This document shows positions 41,478-51,978 of a stretch of DNA of 64,000 bases, one piece after another (position 1 is the stretch's first letter; every line of letters starts with the position of its first letter). Source of the DNA: Lamellibrachia satsuma (taxonomy: Eukaryota > Annelida > Polychaeta > Sabellida > Siboglinidae); the NCBI GenBank assembly GCA_033239005.1, contig BSQZ01000004.1, forward strand, positions 9,969,507 through 10,033,506, written 5' to 3'. The notes under the pieces are model-generated. The model was not told where the DNA came from and ran no database searches. It saw only the letters and a program-made list of their open reading frames with translations. The translations under genes and the position numbers were made by a program.

Positions 41478-41891
41478 ATGAATTACAACGAGTATTACGC
41501 GCGTCAGGCAGGTGGTGCGCTGCCCTACTTCGCCGGTGCTCAATACCAGCGGGGACATGGACTAGGTAGTCTGTTCACCGGTCTGCTGCGCAGCGCCATG
41601 CCGCTCATCAAGAGAGGTGCCGTGGCGTTGGGAAAGGGGGCTTTGAAGACCGGCGTGCGCATAGCCGACGATGTCATGTCTGGACAGAGCATAAAAAAGG
41701 CAACCAAACGACGCGTCACAGATGCTGGTAGGAATCTGATGCGTATGGTGGTTCCTGGCGTGCGTCCTCGAAAACGTATAAAACGCGCGCCGGCAAAGAA
41801 AGGAGTCACTTTAGCAAAGAGACGACGCAAGAGACAGACGTCCGCGAAACGCGAAGCCGACATATTCGACGACGATGGCATTCGTACATAA
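41478..41891 (+). CDS. Basic pX/pVI-like virion protein
   Basis: 137 residues. A Gly-Gly-Ala-Leu-Pro near residues 12-16, Arg-Gly-His-Gly-Leu-Gly-Ser-Leu, an amphipathic Ala/Leu/Lys helix (about 40-65), and a strongly basic C-terminal half with Arg-Lys-Arg-Ile-Lys-Arg. It resembles adenovirus core protein pX/Mu or the pVI precursor, as proposed for adintoviruses; Gly-Gly sites would be cut by the neighbouring adenain-like protease. It overlaps the capsid gene by 17 bases. Confidence 0.75.
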   Translation: MNYNEYYARQAGGALPYFAGAQYQRGHGLGSLFTGLLRSAMPLIKRGAVALGKGALKTGVRIADDVMSGQSIKKATKRRVTDAGRNLMRMVVPGVRPRKRIKRAPAKKGVTLAKRRRKRQTSAKREADIFDDDGIRT

Positions 41892-43191
41892 ACAGTCGTG
41901 TGAAGGGGTCAAGAGCGAGCTGGATCTCTTTACAGTACCCCCCACTCAAACCAGCATCATCGACAGTCACGTAGTGGAATATCAGCCCTTGTCCTCGTTG
42001 GACTCGGGTGGACCCATAGAATTCCTCATACCCGGATCGGGAGACGATTACCTGGATCTCGCCAACACGATACTGCACGTGCAGGCGAAGGTGACACGAG
42101 CCAACGGGGACGATCTCGACTTGGCCGATCCCGTGGGACCGGTGAGTAACTGGCTGCATGCACTGATCAGTCAAGCCGACGTCTCCCTGAACAATACGCT
42201 CGTGACCCCTTCGACCAACACGTATGCGTATCGCGCCCTCATAGAGACGTTGCTCAGCTACGGTCCAGATGCCAAGAACACGCAACTGACGAGTCAGCTG
42301 TGGCACAAGGACACGGCCACTCGCATGGACGCCGTCGAGATAGCCGACGGACCCGCAGCTAACGAAGGGTTCGTGGCTCGACGAGAGAACATCCTGAGGA
42401 GCCGTGTTGTCGATATGATGGGCCGTCTCCACGTGGACCTCTTTCTGCAGGATAAATTCCTCATCAACGGCGTCGACGTCAAGATCCGACTGGTGCGTAG
42501 TAAACCTGCTTTTGCACTCATGGCTGGTGGAGTCAACCCCGATTACAAGATACAAATAGTCAATGCCTGCTTGTTTGCAAAGAAAGTCACCGTGAATCCC
42601 AGCGTGCAGATAGCACACGTCAAGGCTTTGGACAAGAGCACGGTCAAGTATCCGATGCGGTCCGTCGAGTGCAAGGTGTACTCCATTCCTGCCGGCACTC
42701 GCTCGCACACGTACGAGAACCTGTTCCTCGGCACCCTGCCGAAACGTCTGGTGCTGTGCTGCATCGATAACGATGCCTACAACGGAGCGTACGACAAGAA
42801 TCCGTTTCACGCCAAGAACAACGCCATCAGCTTCCTCGCGGTGTACGTGGACGGACGACAGATACCCTCCAAACCTTTCCAGCCGAATTTCGAAGACGAC
42901 CTCTTTGTCAGGAGCTACATGAGTCTGTTCTCGTCGACCGGTAAGTTGTGGCAGGACGAAGGGAACGGACTGACTCGCAGCGACTACCGACACGGCTACA
43001 CCTTCTTCGGTTTCGACCTGACCCCCGATCAGTGCGATGGTCCCTGCTTCCATCTGGTACAAAAGGGCAACCTGCGCATAGAAGTGCATTTCCGCAATGC
43101 GCTGCTGAACACCGTGAACGTCGTCGCCTACGCCGAGCTCGAGTCCGTGCTGGAAATCGACAAGAATCGCAACGTCATCTACGACTACTAA
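41875..43191 (+). CDS. Major capsid protein (double jelly-roll hexon)
   Basis: 438 residues, uninterrupted. Early motifs Asp-Leu-Phe-Thr-Val-Pro-Pro-Thr-Gln and Gly-Gly-Pro-Ile-Glu-Phe, a middle Met-Met-Gly-Arg-Leu-His-Val-Asp, and a late Val-Leu-Cys-Cys-Ile-Asp-Asn-Asp-Ala-Tyr-Asn-Gly. The length fits the Polinton capsid family, annotated in invertebrate genomes as F54H12.2-like after the C. elegans member. It would form trimeric capsomers of an icosahedral particle. The intact frame, next to a broken counterpart at 11803-13049, suggests the copy is young. Confidence 0.9.
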   Translation: MAFVHKQSCEGVKSELDLFTVPPTQTSIIDSHVVEYQPLSSLDSGGPIEFLIPGSGDDYLDLANTILHVQAKVTRANGDDLDLADPVGPVSNWLHALISQADVSLNNTLVTPSTNTYAYRALIETLLSYGPDAKNTQLTSQLWHKDTATRMDAVEIADGPAANEGFVARRENILRSRVVDMMGRLHVDLFLQDKFLINGVDVKIRLVRSKPAFALMAGGVNPDYKIQIVNACLFAKKVTVNPSVQIAHVKALDKSTVKYPMRSVECKVYSIPAGTRSHTYENLFLGTLPKRLVLCCIDNDAYNGAYDKNPFHAKNNAISFLAVYVDGRQIPSKPFQPNFEDDLFVRSYMSLFSSTGKLWQDEGNGLTRSDYRHGYTFFGFDLTPDQCDGPCFHLVQKGNLRIEVHFRNALLNTVNVVAYAELESVLEIDKNRNVIYDY

Positions 43192-43192
43192 A

Positions 43193-43681
43193 ATGGACAC
43201 CCTGCAGATTGCTAGACTACTGGCAGTGGACCCGTGCACCAGAACTATATTTCGCGGCGTCGTACCCAGAGACGGACTACCCACTACGATAGACGGCACT
43301 CTGCCCGCAGCCTTCGTGTGCAACACCAACAACGGCGACGAACCAGGCGAACATTGGATAGCGCTGTACCTGGACGCCGACGGACGTGGCGAATACTTCT
43401 GCTCGTACGGACTGCCGCCTCGTTACGCAGCGTTCCGCACCTTCCTGAACAAACACTGTTCCGAATGGACTCATAATACCCAGAGGCTTCAGAGTCCTCT
43501 GTCTAACGTTTGCGGACAATATTGTGTTGCTTATGTAATGTTTCGTTGTAAAGGTTCTTCTATGAAGAGTTTCGTAAACATGTTCCACACTAATCTGGTC
43601 AATAACGATGTTGAAGTGTTCGATTGGATGAGACTATTGAAAAAGGGTATACCCTACTATCGTGTATCTTACAGAGACTGA
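43193..43681 (+). CDS. PRO: Adenain-like (Ulp1-fold) cysteine protease
   Basis: 162 residues, starting one base after the capsid stop. The catalytic triad is recognisable: His in Glu-His-Trp-Ile-Ala (about residue 50), an acidic Asp a few residues later, the oxyanion Gln and nucleophile Cys in Val-Cys-Gly-Gln-Tyr-Cys (about 105-110). Adenovirus and Polinton members cleave virion precursors after Gly-Gly or Gly-X-Gly sites, several of which are present in the small basic and pX-like proteins encoded here. Intact, unlike the copy 1 version. Confidence 0.9.
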   Translation: MDTLQIARLLAVDPCTRTIFRGVVPRDGLPTTIDGTLPAAFVCNTNNGDEPGEHWIALYLDADGRGEYFCSYGLPPRYAAFRTFLNKHCSEWTHNTQRLQSPLSNVCGQYCVAYVMFRCKGSSMKSFVNMFHTNLVNNDVEVFDWMRLLKKGIPYYRVSYRD

Positions 43682-44224
43682 TGATATATTCGGCACCTAT
43701 TCAGTAGTTAATGATTGCCGCGTATTTGATTGGCTTAAAACAGCTGCGATATTGTGGTACACTGTATTATCGCTCATAGCAGCAGTACACCACATCATCG
43801 TTCGAGCCTCTGGCGAGGTGGTGCACCACCCGTAAGCTCGCGACCTCTGGCGTGATGGTAAACATCCGCAAGTCGCCTCGTCGTCGTCATCCTCGAGCCT
43901 CTGGCGCGGTGGAAACACCCCTAAGCTCACGACCTCTGGCGCGATGGTCAACATACGCAAGTCGATTCATATATATTCATCGTAGTTGTAGTTGTAGTGA
44001 TATTACACGCTACCACGCTTGATGTATCGCCATGCTGCTTGTATTATACTCAATAAAATACGTGTGCACTCGTACCCTATCGTGTTGCGTTGATTTCTCG
44101 TCTCCATTAGTCCCCTTTGATAGTTGATATAATTAACGACCCTATTATTAGTTGATTACTAATGACCCTATAATTACTACGTATGATTCGTCACGGTCAC
44201 TACCTGGTCATAGGTCAACACACA

Positions 44225-44286
<62 letters not shown>

Positions 44287-44287
44287 A
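43682..44287 (+). terminator. 3' region of the late block with AATAAA, followed by AC repeat (copy 2)
   Basis: A partial duplicate of the protease 3' end (an Asn-Asp-Cys-Arg-Val-Phe-Asp-Trp-like segment, 43709-43780, closer to copy 1) is followed by the CTCTGGCG repeats (43810-43965). AATAAA is at 44052-44057 with the GTGTGCACTCGTAC motif shared with copy 1, and an AC microsatellite at 44217-44280. Confidence 0.6.
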
Positions 44288-44454
44288 GGTTATGACCGTT
44301 AGGGTTATCTCCAGTCGCTAGGGGGCGCTCGTAGTGGATGTAGGTCACCGCTAGGGGGCGCTGGGGGCTACCCAGAAGCCTCTATACCGGAAGTTACTGG
44401 GTTGCTCTTTACTGGGCCGCTCTTTTGATGTCCCATTCCGCCACGTATACTACT
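44288..44454. repeat. Right terminal inverted repeat of Polinton copy 2
   Basis: Inverted partner of 26141-26307; preceded on its inner side by an AC microsatellite (44217-44280) and followed by the GAGGCC target duplication. Confidence 0.95.
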
Positions 44455-44460
44455 GAGGCC

Positions 44461-44577
44461 CTCAAGGAGATCGATTATAAAGACAGTTTTTCCGCAGCCC
44501 GTTTGTCCACAGAATATTGTCGAGTGGGATTCTTTGTGCAGTAGCGGATCAGTATAGCACCGACACGAAGCTGCCAT
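44461..44577 (-). pseudogene. Packaging ATPase of the second virus-like element, N-terminal part (right of the Polinton insertion)
   Basis: A leftward frame with a clear Walker A motif, Gly-Gln-Thr-Gly-Cys-Gly-Lys-Thr, at about 44500-44524. It is cut by the right end of Polinton copy 2; the GAGGCC duplication (44455-44460) is part of this gene. The frame is continuous with the left-flank piece if the Polinton and one duplication copy are taken out, which shows that the Polinton broke an ATPase coding sequence. Confidence 0.7.
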
Positions 44578-45227
44578 CCTCGATGTTCAACTGCGCACAG
44601 GTACACGTTCAGTTGCCCGGCTGCCTCTGCCTGCTTGGTGATCTGGATGGTGACCCTCTCGCTTTCATTCTCGACTTGCCTGGCACTGTCGTGCAGCTGG
44701 TCATCGTCAGTTGTCCTCAGATCGAGCAACAGCGCGTAGTTCCTGATCAGAAAGGTTGCGAGCGTGACCTCTGCGAGGACCAGATGCTTGGCGACCATTG
44801 CCACCTCGGGGTGGCGCTTACAGGTGGGCGAGGCTGCAAACAGCTTTTTGGCCTCGTCCCAATGCATGCCTTAAAAATAAAGCTGGTTAGGCACCCCCTC
44901 GATCGTCATCTCCACCTTGGTAATTTTGGGGTTGTAGAAGGCCTCAGTGTCTCTGGCCCACGGCGTCCCGCCGGCAGCGGGATCATCAAAGAGCATCAGA
45001 ATCCGCTTCATGCGGCGCGCGGGGATGTTGAGATTGATGTTTCACAGGGTGTCACTTTTGTCCTTGGTAATTTTGCGGTGGCGGAGGACCCGGACGAGCA
45101 GCTGCTGGTTCTGGTATATTGTCGATGGGTTATTCGTGATCATGACCGACTGACGAATGCCCTTGTCTCCGAGAGGGTCACGCAGTATGTGGTATGGGTT
45201 GAATTTCTTGCCAAATTGCGAAGCCAT
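44535..45227 (-). pseudogene. Structural protein remnant of the second virus-like element (capsid candidate)
   Basis: Leftward from ATG 45227 (Met-Ala-Ser-Gln-Phe-Gly-Lys-Lys-Phe). After about 35 residues the expected large middle part is missing, and the match resumes with Lys-Lys/Thr-Lys-Asp-Lys-Ser-Asp, then Ile-Pro-Ala-Arg-Arg-Met-Lys, a Val-Pro-Asn-Gln-Leu-Tyr motif and an Arg-Thr-Thr-Asp-Asp-Asp segment near 44680. I recall such proteins next to the ATPase in repeated loci of corals and other invertebrates. A capsid role is plausible from position and size of the full family but not demonstrated. Internal deletion and frameshifts: inactive. Confidence 0.45.
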
Positions 45228-45403
45228 GTTAGAACAACGATTGTATCGAACCGTCCACTGCAATCCTTCAATACGGCAATGTCGCCCAAGACGACGTTGA
45301 CGAAGAGACCAACTTCACAGATGACCCAGCTGTGACCGTCGACCTGACAGAAGAGACATGGGAAGATAGCAACCAAACACCTACTTGGGCCTAAGGTGAA
45401 GAC

Positions 45404-46450
45404 ATGCCCAGTACACTAACGGCCGACCAGCTTGCCACCCCTGAAGCTAAAGAGCGGCTCGTAGAACAATGGACAATGGAGAGCTCAAAATGGGCTCCAG
45501 TTTAACTTGGGCTTTAGAGCATCCACCAAAGATGATCTCTGGGTCAAATGGGGGGCTGACTGGAAGCTTCTTACATACAAAAATGACCGCAGTAAGTTTC
45601 TCTTTGCGCCAACCATCCACCGATATGGAGTGCAGCTTGCTCGGGCACTTGGAATTGCTGATGAACTCCCTCTTCGACAACCTGCTAAAACCGTTGCAGC
45701 CCTCCAGTCGGCTAACAATGAACTGGGTGGGGCAGCTGCGGCTGTGGACAGTGTGGAACTGCAAGATCTAGGACAAACAGCCAAAACGGCCTCACATGCT
45801 GTACACCGTATGGAAACTACTTTCACAGATGCAGAGATTGATGAGATCCTGGGCACCATGCATAATCCCCGCTGAATCTCCGCGAGTTCCGGGGGCTAGA
45901 TAAGGCAATGCAAACCATTCGCGGCGAGCTCACAAACAACCCAGCCAAACTGAGCGAGCTCGATGACCACATTGCTCTGGAACAACAGAATCTCGCCGAG
46001 ACCGAAGGCGTTGACGAGTTTACTCGACGCCAAGTTGCAAAGCGATGCATAGCCTAGAAGTTGAACGCTCATCCCGCCTTGAGGCTGCCGCAGCAAACCC
46101 GGAGGCCCTGCGCACCAAAATCAACCAGATCCGAGAAACTATCCATAAGATCCTGAACGAGGACACAACGCTCGCCGGGTGTATTCGCACACTGTTTCGT
46201 GAACAGGGGGTCACCATCGCCAGTATACTGACTGCGCTTGGGATTACCATCTAGTGCTGGCACTTACCGGCGGCGGTGGTGGTACCCCGTCTCCCGCCCC
46301 ACCTTCAGACAAGGGCGGCTTGAAAGAGTGGATCAAAAAGACTTTGCAATCTCTAGCCCGGGCTTTGGCCAAACTTGCTGAAAAAGCTGCGGCTGCACTT
46401 CCCGGCATCATAGGAGGCCTGATGTCCTGGCTACTATCTAATATCTCCTT
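45404..46450 (+). pseudogene. Virion-associated protein remnant of the second virus-like element (coiled coil plus hydrophobic segment)
   Basis: Rightward, from ATG 45404 (Met-Pro-Ser-Thr-Leu-Thr) through at least five frame changes. Blocks: a Trp-Val-Lys-Trp-Gly segment with Tyr and Thr (45540-45620), a Glu/Asp/Gln-rich coiled-coil stretch (45890-46110), Thr-Leu-Phe-Arg-Glu-Gln-Gly-Val-Thr-Ile-Ala-Ser (46190-46230) and a Gly-Gly-rich then Ala/Leu-rich amphipathic segment (46255-46450). It resembles a conserved unnamed protein of the same invertebrate loci. Decayed; function unknown. Confidence 0.5.
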
Positions 46451-46589
46451 ACGAAGACAGCAGGGTGGATGGCAGAACATTTATGGGCTTTGGTCCTGGC
46501 AGTCGGAGGACTGCTATATGTGGCTCGCCAGCTCCGGAGGACCATCATCAGGCCTACGAAGTCCACTGCAGAGCCAGCATACTATAGGA

Positions 46590-47356
46590 CGTCTTGGTAG
46601 CGCTTGATGGCTGATGGTAGAACGACTGGGGATGAAATTGTATCTTCTATGTTTGCCAGGAAATGCTTCTGAGTACCGAAGGCGGTGCCTGTTCCCAAGA
46701 TGCCTGGGCCCAGAGAATCGCCCAAACGTAAGTCCGGATAGAATCATTGAGCCTTTCAACGCCAGGCTGGGAAAACCCCACCGATTTATCAAGGATGAAT
46801 GTGGCCCAATAAACCTCACGATCCTGTGCAATGTAGTCTACATGCAGAACCTGGTTGGTCGTCGTTTTTGTGAACGACATCCTCGCTGGGTCGTAGTATT
46901 TGGGGTCTCCCGCCCCCACAATAGACTGATACCCCATGGGTTGTTGAAGGCATTCCACGTTTGGTCCTGGGGAAGCGGCGTCTGGATCTCGGCTAGAATC
47001 CTCCGGACCTGATAATAAACATGAAAGATGAAGAGAGTCTTCGTCAGGGATTCAGCAGCCTCCAGGTGGTCTTTGAACGACACACCACAGCCTGTTGTGG
47101 CGCACCAAACCGCGAAATTCACCTGGCTCTGCCTAAACTGCGTGGAGTTGCTGTTCCACGCCTGCACTAGCGTGTCGCTTTCCACATATAGCATGCGGTA
47201 CTTATCAAAGATATCAGGAAACTTTGTCGTAAACTCGCCACCTGCGGCAGCAACCACGACGCTGGGCTGCTGCTCGCCCTTTATTTATGCAGAGTAAACC
47301 CCTCCTGCCTGATATGAGGCGTCCCTGTTAAATGCAAATGCCTGTTTGTCCATGAC
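46590..47356 (-). pseudogene. Large structural protein remnant of the second virus-like element, N-terminal part
   Basis: Leftward. Met-Leu-Tyr-Val-Glu-Ser-Asp-Thr-Leu-Val-Gln-Ala-Trp-Asn near 47200-47160, a Cys-Ala-Thr-Thr-Gly-Cys-Gly-Val motif, then a Leu-Pro-Gln-Asp and Asn-Pro region that continues in another frame to about 46640. Frameshifted near 46925. Recurrent partner of the ATPase in the same loci, as I remember them; no function assigned. Confidence 0.45.
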
Positions 47357-47399
47357 GTCAACATGTACCAGACATTAGCAAACCTTCAAAGGGGCGAGG

Positions 47400-47890
47400 C
47401 AGTGGGTCTCCTGCAGTACAGTATGAGCTTTGGAGGTACCGCCGAGCCCATAGAGGTTACGGTTACCACATCTTTGTCTGGTACACCTATCCAAATAGTA
47501 CTCAGCGCGAATATGTGGCATTAAAAAAATACAGCCCCTTGGCCTTTACATGACAGCAATAAGCCGCGGCCTCACCGGCCGCATGGGGGATTCGGTCAAA
47601 TGAAATATACCAAGTGGCATAGCCTACTTTGCATATAGCAACTCCGACTACCAGAGGCGCTATTGACCGTTTATCATCAAATAGGCTCGTGGTGGACGGC
47701 GATTGGGCAAGCCCAACTATTTGATGATAATCGCATTCTAGCATTTATCTGGGACTTGGTACATGCTACAACGATGGAATTGTACGCACTCCCATAGTCC
47801 CATCGGAAAGGAAGCGCATCTATCGGAATAACATGAAGCAACCGACAGCACTCCCCCGCAACCGCAGAGACTAGGAACCTATACACCGAG
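47400..47890 (-). pseudogene. Unidentified leftward remnant of the second virus-like element
   Basis: Two overlapping leftward frames (47886-47677 and 47744-47502) with scattered hydrophobic and Cys residues. Their position between other remnants suggests they belong to the same element. Not recognised. Confidence 0.3.
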
Positions 47891-48360
47891 CTGCCCGCGG
47901 CTGAGCCCGCAAGAAGAGCGGGATAGCCCTGTACAAAAAGTACCGCAGTGTTGCCAATTCCGCTGATGGCGTGGCCACTGCTCTACTCACTGCCAGTATG
48001 GGAGTGGACATTGGAGGTGTCGGCCTCCTGTCCACCATTATTGCAGCACCAGTCGTATTGGGGCTAGAAGCGGCGGCTCTAGCCTGTGGGCTACTCGTTG
48101 GAGCTGGCCTAGCCGTCAAGGCCAAGAAACATGACGAGATCCGAGTACATACCCTAGGCAAGCTAAATACGATTGCAGACCACGTGCCCACTGCCCTGAT
48201 TGATGGCGAGATCTCCGACCACGAATTCCGCCCCGTCCTGGATGAGGTCGAAAAGTACCACCAAATGAAAGACAAAATTCGGGCTGGTGACCAGGCAGCA
48301 GTCGTGACAGATGAGGAAACAAAAAAATCCTTATCCTGCCGTGCAGGGCATCCTTCATAA
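47880..48360 (+). pseudogene. Small membrane-associated protein remnant of the second virus-like element
   Basis: Open from about 47886 to TAA 48360 in one frame. Gly/Ala/Leu-rich hydrophobic stretch (about 48000-48115), then Val-Lys-Ala-Lys-Lys-His-Asp-Glu-Ile-Arg-Val, Lys-Leu-Asn-Thr-Ile-Ala-Asp-His-Val and an acidic Glu-Val-Glu-Lys-Tyr helix. These motifs recur in unnamed proteins of invertebrate virus-like loci. The frame is intact for about 155 residues but its true start is unclear. Confidence 0.5.
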
Positions 48361-48599
48361 AAAAGCTGGCTGCATCTTAAGCTGCTACTGCGGGATGCCC
48401 ACTTGGCTTCCATAATGTGTGTGCGACCGGCGGCTGGGACCGCTGTGACTACACATTCTGCCACAATCTACACCACCCACTCGACTGCTCTGACCTACTT
48501 CACCGCTCTGCACTTAAAACTTGTCACGCTCAGTACGATGTGTTATGCTGAGTACGTTCAGTCACGTTAGTCTGAGCGGGACAGGTTTTTAGTGCAGTG

Positions 48600-48894
<295 letters not shown>

Positions 48895-49055
48895 TCAATG
48901 AGTGTAAGCTGTCGTCTCAACAAAAAATAAGGGGTCTTATCAAGCAATTTAACGGATCGTCTCAAAAACATAAAAGGGGTCGTCTAAAACATAAAGGGGT
49001 TATCTCAAAATGTTAAGGATTCGTCTCATAAAACTAACAATGTAAAACGAATTTT

Positions 49056-51270
49056 ATTGTATTTCTCACCATGCCCTTAACTGTAACCCTAAGTGAATCT
49101 AATCATACTTCTAACTGTACCCCTAACTGTAATACCCTTAACTGTATCTTTAAATACAATTCTCACCATGCACCTAACTGTACCCTTACTTGTAATTCTC
49201 ATCATACCTTTAGCTGTACCCTTACCTGTAACGCTCACCACCCTTAACTATAATCCCATGTCCTTAACTGTACACTTAACTGTATTTCTCACCATACCCT
49301 TAATTGTAATTCTCACCATACTCTTAAGTTTACCCGTAACTGTACTTCTCGCCATATATGTAACTGCACCTTTAAATGTAATTCTCGCCATACCCCTAAC
49401 TGTACCCCTAACTATAATTCTCACCATACCTAGAACTATACTTTTAACTGTATTTCTCACCGTACCCATAAATGTAATCCTACCTGTACTTCTCACCACA
49501 CCCTTAACTGTACCCTTACCTGTAATTCTCACCATACACCTATGTGTAACCTTAACTGTAATTCTCACCATACATCTAACTGCACCCAACATCTAGCAGT
49601 GGCCATCTAGCAGGGGTCAAAGGTCTTTTTTAAGGGGTAGTCATCTAACGACACGGTTCAAAGGGCTAGCCAATAGAATAACAAGAGGAACAGCACAGAA
49701 TGGGATAGATGTGCTGCTTCCTTCTTCATTTCATCACAAATAATTATATGACATTTGATCTCATTTATGTTGCCCATTGAACTAGTTAATTTGACATTTG
49801 CCCTAATTAAGTTGACATTTTACCCAGGTCATTGAAATTAAAATTAAGGCTACAGTTAAGGGTGTGGTGAGAATGTGAGAATTACAGCTAAGGGTACACT
49901 TAAGGGTATGGTGAGAATTACACGAAAGGGTACAGTTAGGGGTATAGTGAGAATTACAGTTAGGGAACAGTTAAAGATTTTGTGAGAATTACAGTTAGGG
50001 GTGCAGTTAAGGGTATGGTGAGAAATACAATAAGGGGTACACTTAAGGGCATGGTGAGAATTAGAGTTAAGGGAATGGTGAGAAACACAGTTAAGGGTAC
50101 AGTTAATTGTATGGTGGGAAACACAGTCATGAGTACTGTTGTAAGTATGATGCGAATTACAATTAGGGTACAGTTAGGGTTATGGTGAGAAGTACTGTTA
50201 AGGATACAGTTAAGGGTATGATTTACATTTATTAAACGGTACATTTATGGATATGCTGAGTATTACAGTTAGGGTAGAGATAAGGGTATGGTGAGAATTA
50301 CAGGTAAGGGTACAGTTAGGGATATGGTTAACAGTGACTTTAAGGGGTGTGGTGACAATTACAGTTAGCAGTGAATAACTCCGTTGACTGCAAGGTCTAC
50401 AGGATACAGGAGGGTAGCGTGTGACCGACACAGCTGTTAGCAGTTGGTGGTGGTGGTGGTGAGCGCGTGTGTGTTGCTGGTGGTAGCGGTTGTGGTGGCA
50501 GTGTTGTTACTCAACAGATCGATGTTGCTGCTCAACAGAGCGATGTTATTGCTTCACAGACTGATGATGTTGCTGCTCAACATAAGGGGTATGGTGACAA
50601 TTACAGTTAGCAGTGACTATCTATTTCAGCTGTTTACTGGGGGTGCAGTGACTATTTTGTATTCTCACAGTGTATTTAATGTGTAGTGATTATGTATTTT
50701 AGCTGTGCAGTGGGTGTGCAGTAACTGTATTCTAGCTGTGTACTGTGGATGTAGTGACTGTGTTTCCAACCTGTGTACTGCGAATGTTGTGACTGTGTAT
50801 TCTACTTGTGTACTGCGAGTGTAGTAACTATGTATTCTAGCTGTGTACTTGGGGGGTACACTGACGATGTAAGGGTACAGTTTAGGATATGGTGAAAATT
50901 ACAGTTAACGACACAGTTAGGGATATGGTGGTGAGAATAACAGTTAAGGGTACAGTTAGGTGTATGGTGAGAATTACAGGTACGGGTTGAGTTAAGGGCA
51001 TGGTGACGATTACAGTTAGGGGAAGGGTTTGGTGAGAATTTCAGTCATAATAAAGTTAGGGGTATGGTGTTAATAATTACAGTTAAAGGTACAAGTTATA
51101 GGTATGGTGAGAAGTACAATTAATGCTACAGTTAAGGGTATGATGAGAATTACAGTTATTGGTACAGTTAAGGGTATGGTGAGAATTACATGTAAGGGTA
51201 CAGGTAGGTCTATGGTGAGAATTACAGGTAAAAGTACATTTAAGATTATGGTGATAATAATAGTAAAAAA
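49056..51270. repeat. Degenerate 20-45 bp satellite in opposite orientations
   Basis: CTGTAATTCTCACCATACCC units run to 49600; the reverse units GTGAGAATTACAGTTAAGGG run at 49850-50350 and 50870-51270, with other short repeats between (GATGTTGCTGCTCAACAGA at 50520-50580; TGTACTG...GTAGTGACTGTGTATTCTA at 50640-50850). Open frames here are repeat artefacts. Confidence 0.85.
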
Positions 51271-51978
51271 ATATGTTACATACGTCTTCTTTCTTGCATT
51301 TTATCCTTTGTTTGTTTCTTGAATAGTCCACAAGCGATACTATAGTCCGGTGGCTTAATAAAAGTACCGTTACCGGGCGGACCAAATCATCAAATTTGGC
51401 ATAAAACACCCTTAGGGCCAATAAATCAATTTTAGAAGAGGAGCCCTCCTGAATTTTTTTGTTTAGCTTTTCATAAAACAAAATCCAAGATGGCCGATAC
51501 CTATGGTTAAAAATCAACTTTCATGTGTTCTATGTGTCAAAGAAAGGTTATTATGTTTTCAAAATGGGGTTTGTGAGGTCACATACATTGATGTTGTATA
51601 CTACAATACTACCGGTACACTAGTAATACCTGCTATCACCGTATTTATTCTAATAAGAAACACATTTCTAAAACAAATTCCATTCTTTTTCTTAATTAAT
51701 TCTTAGTTTCTAAAATACTCACAGGTCGATTCTACGAGCTACATTTGCATGCAAAGTGATGAGCCCTCCAACTTGGCTTTGCTCTATTTGCAGTTAAAGC
51801 AGTCTCCTTTGCACCAGCATTTGATGAGCTCTTGACATGCTTTGGATACCTCCGGAAGTGTCACCCAAACTGGCTGCCATGATTCAGATACCTTGGATCA
51901 GGCAAATTCCTGGGGAGAAGTAACCACTTGATGGGTGTGTAAGCTTGTGGTTCAGATTCCAACTTGGTACACTGCCCG

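Noticed and set aside
41806..43332. 508-residue minus-strand frame opposite the major capsid gene
   Set aside because: Antisense shadow caused by codon bias; the plus-strand frame matches the capsid family and is conserved in copy 1.
49093..50244. Hydrophobic Thr/Ile/Leu frames (167 and 94 residues) resembling membrane proteins
   Set aside because: They follow the degenerate satellite on both strands and have no independent support.
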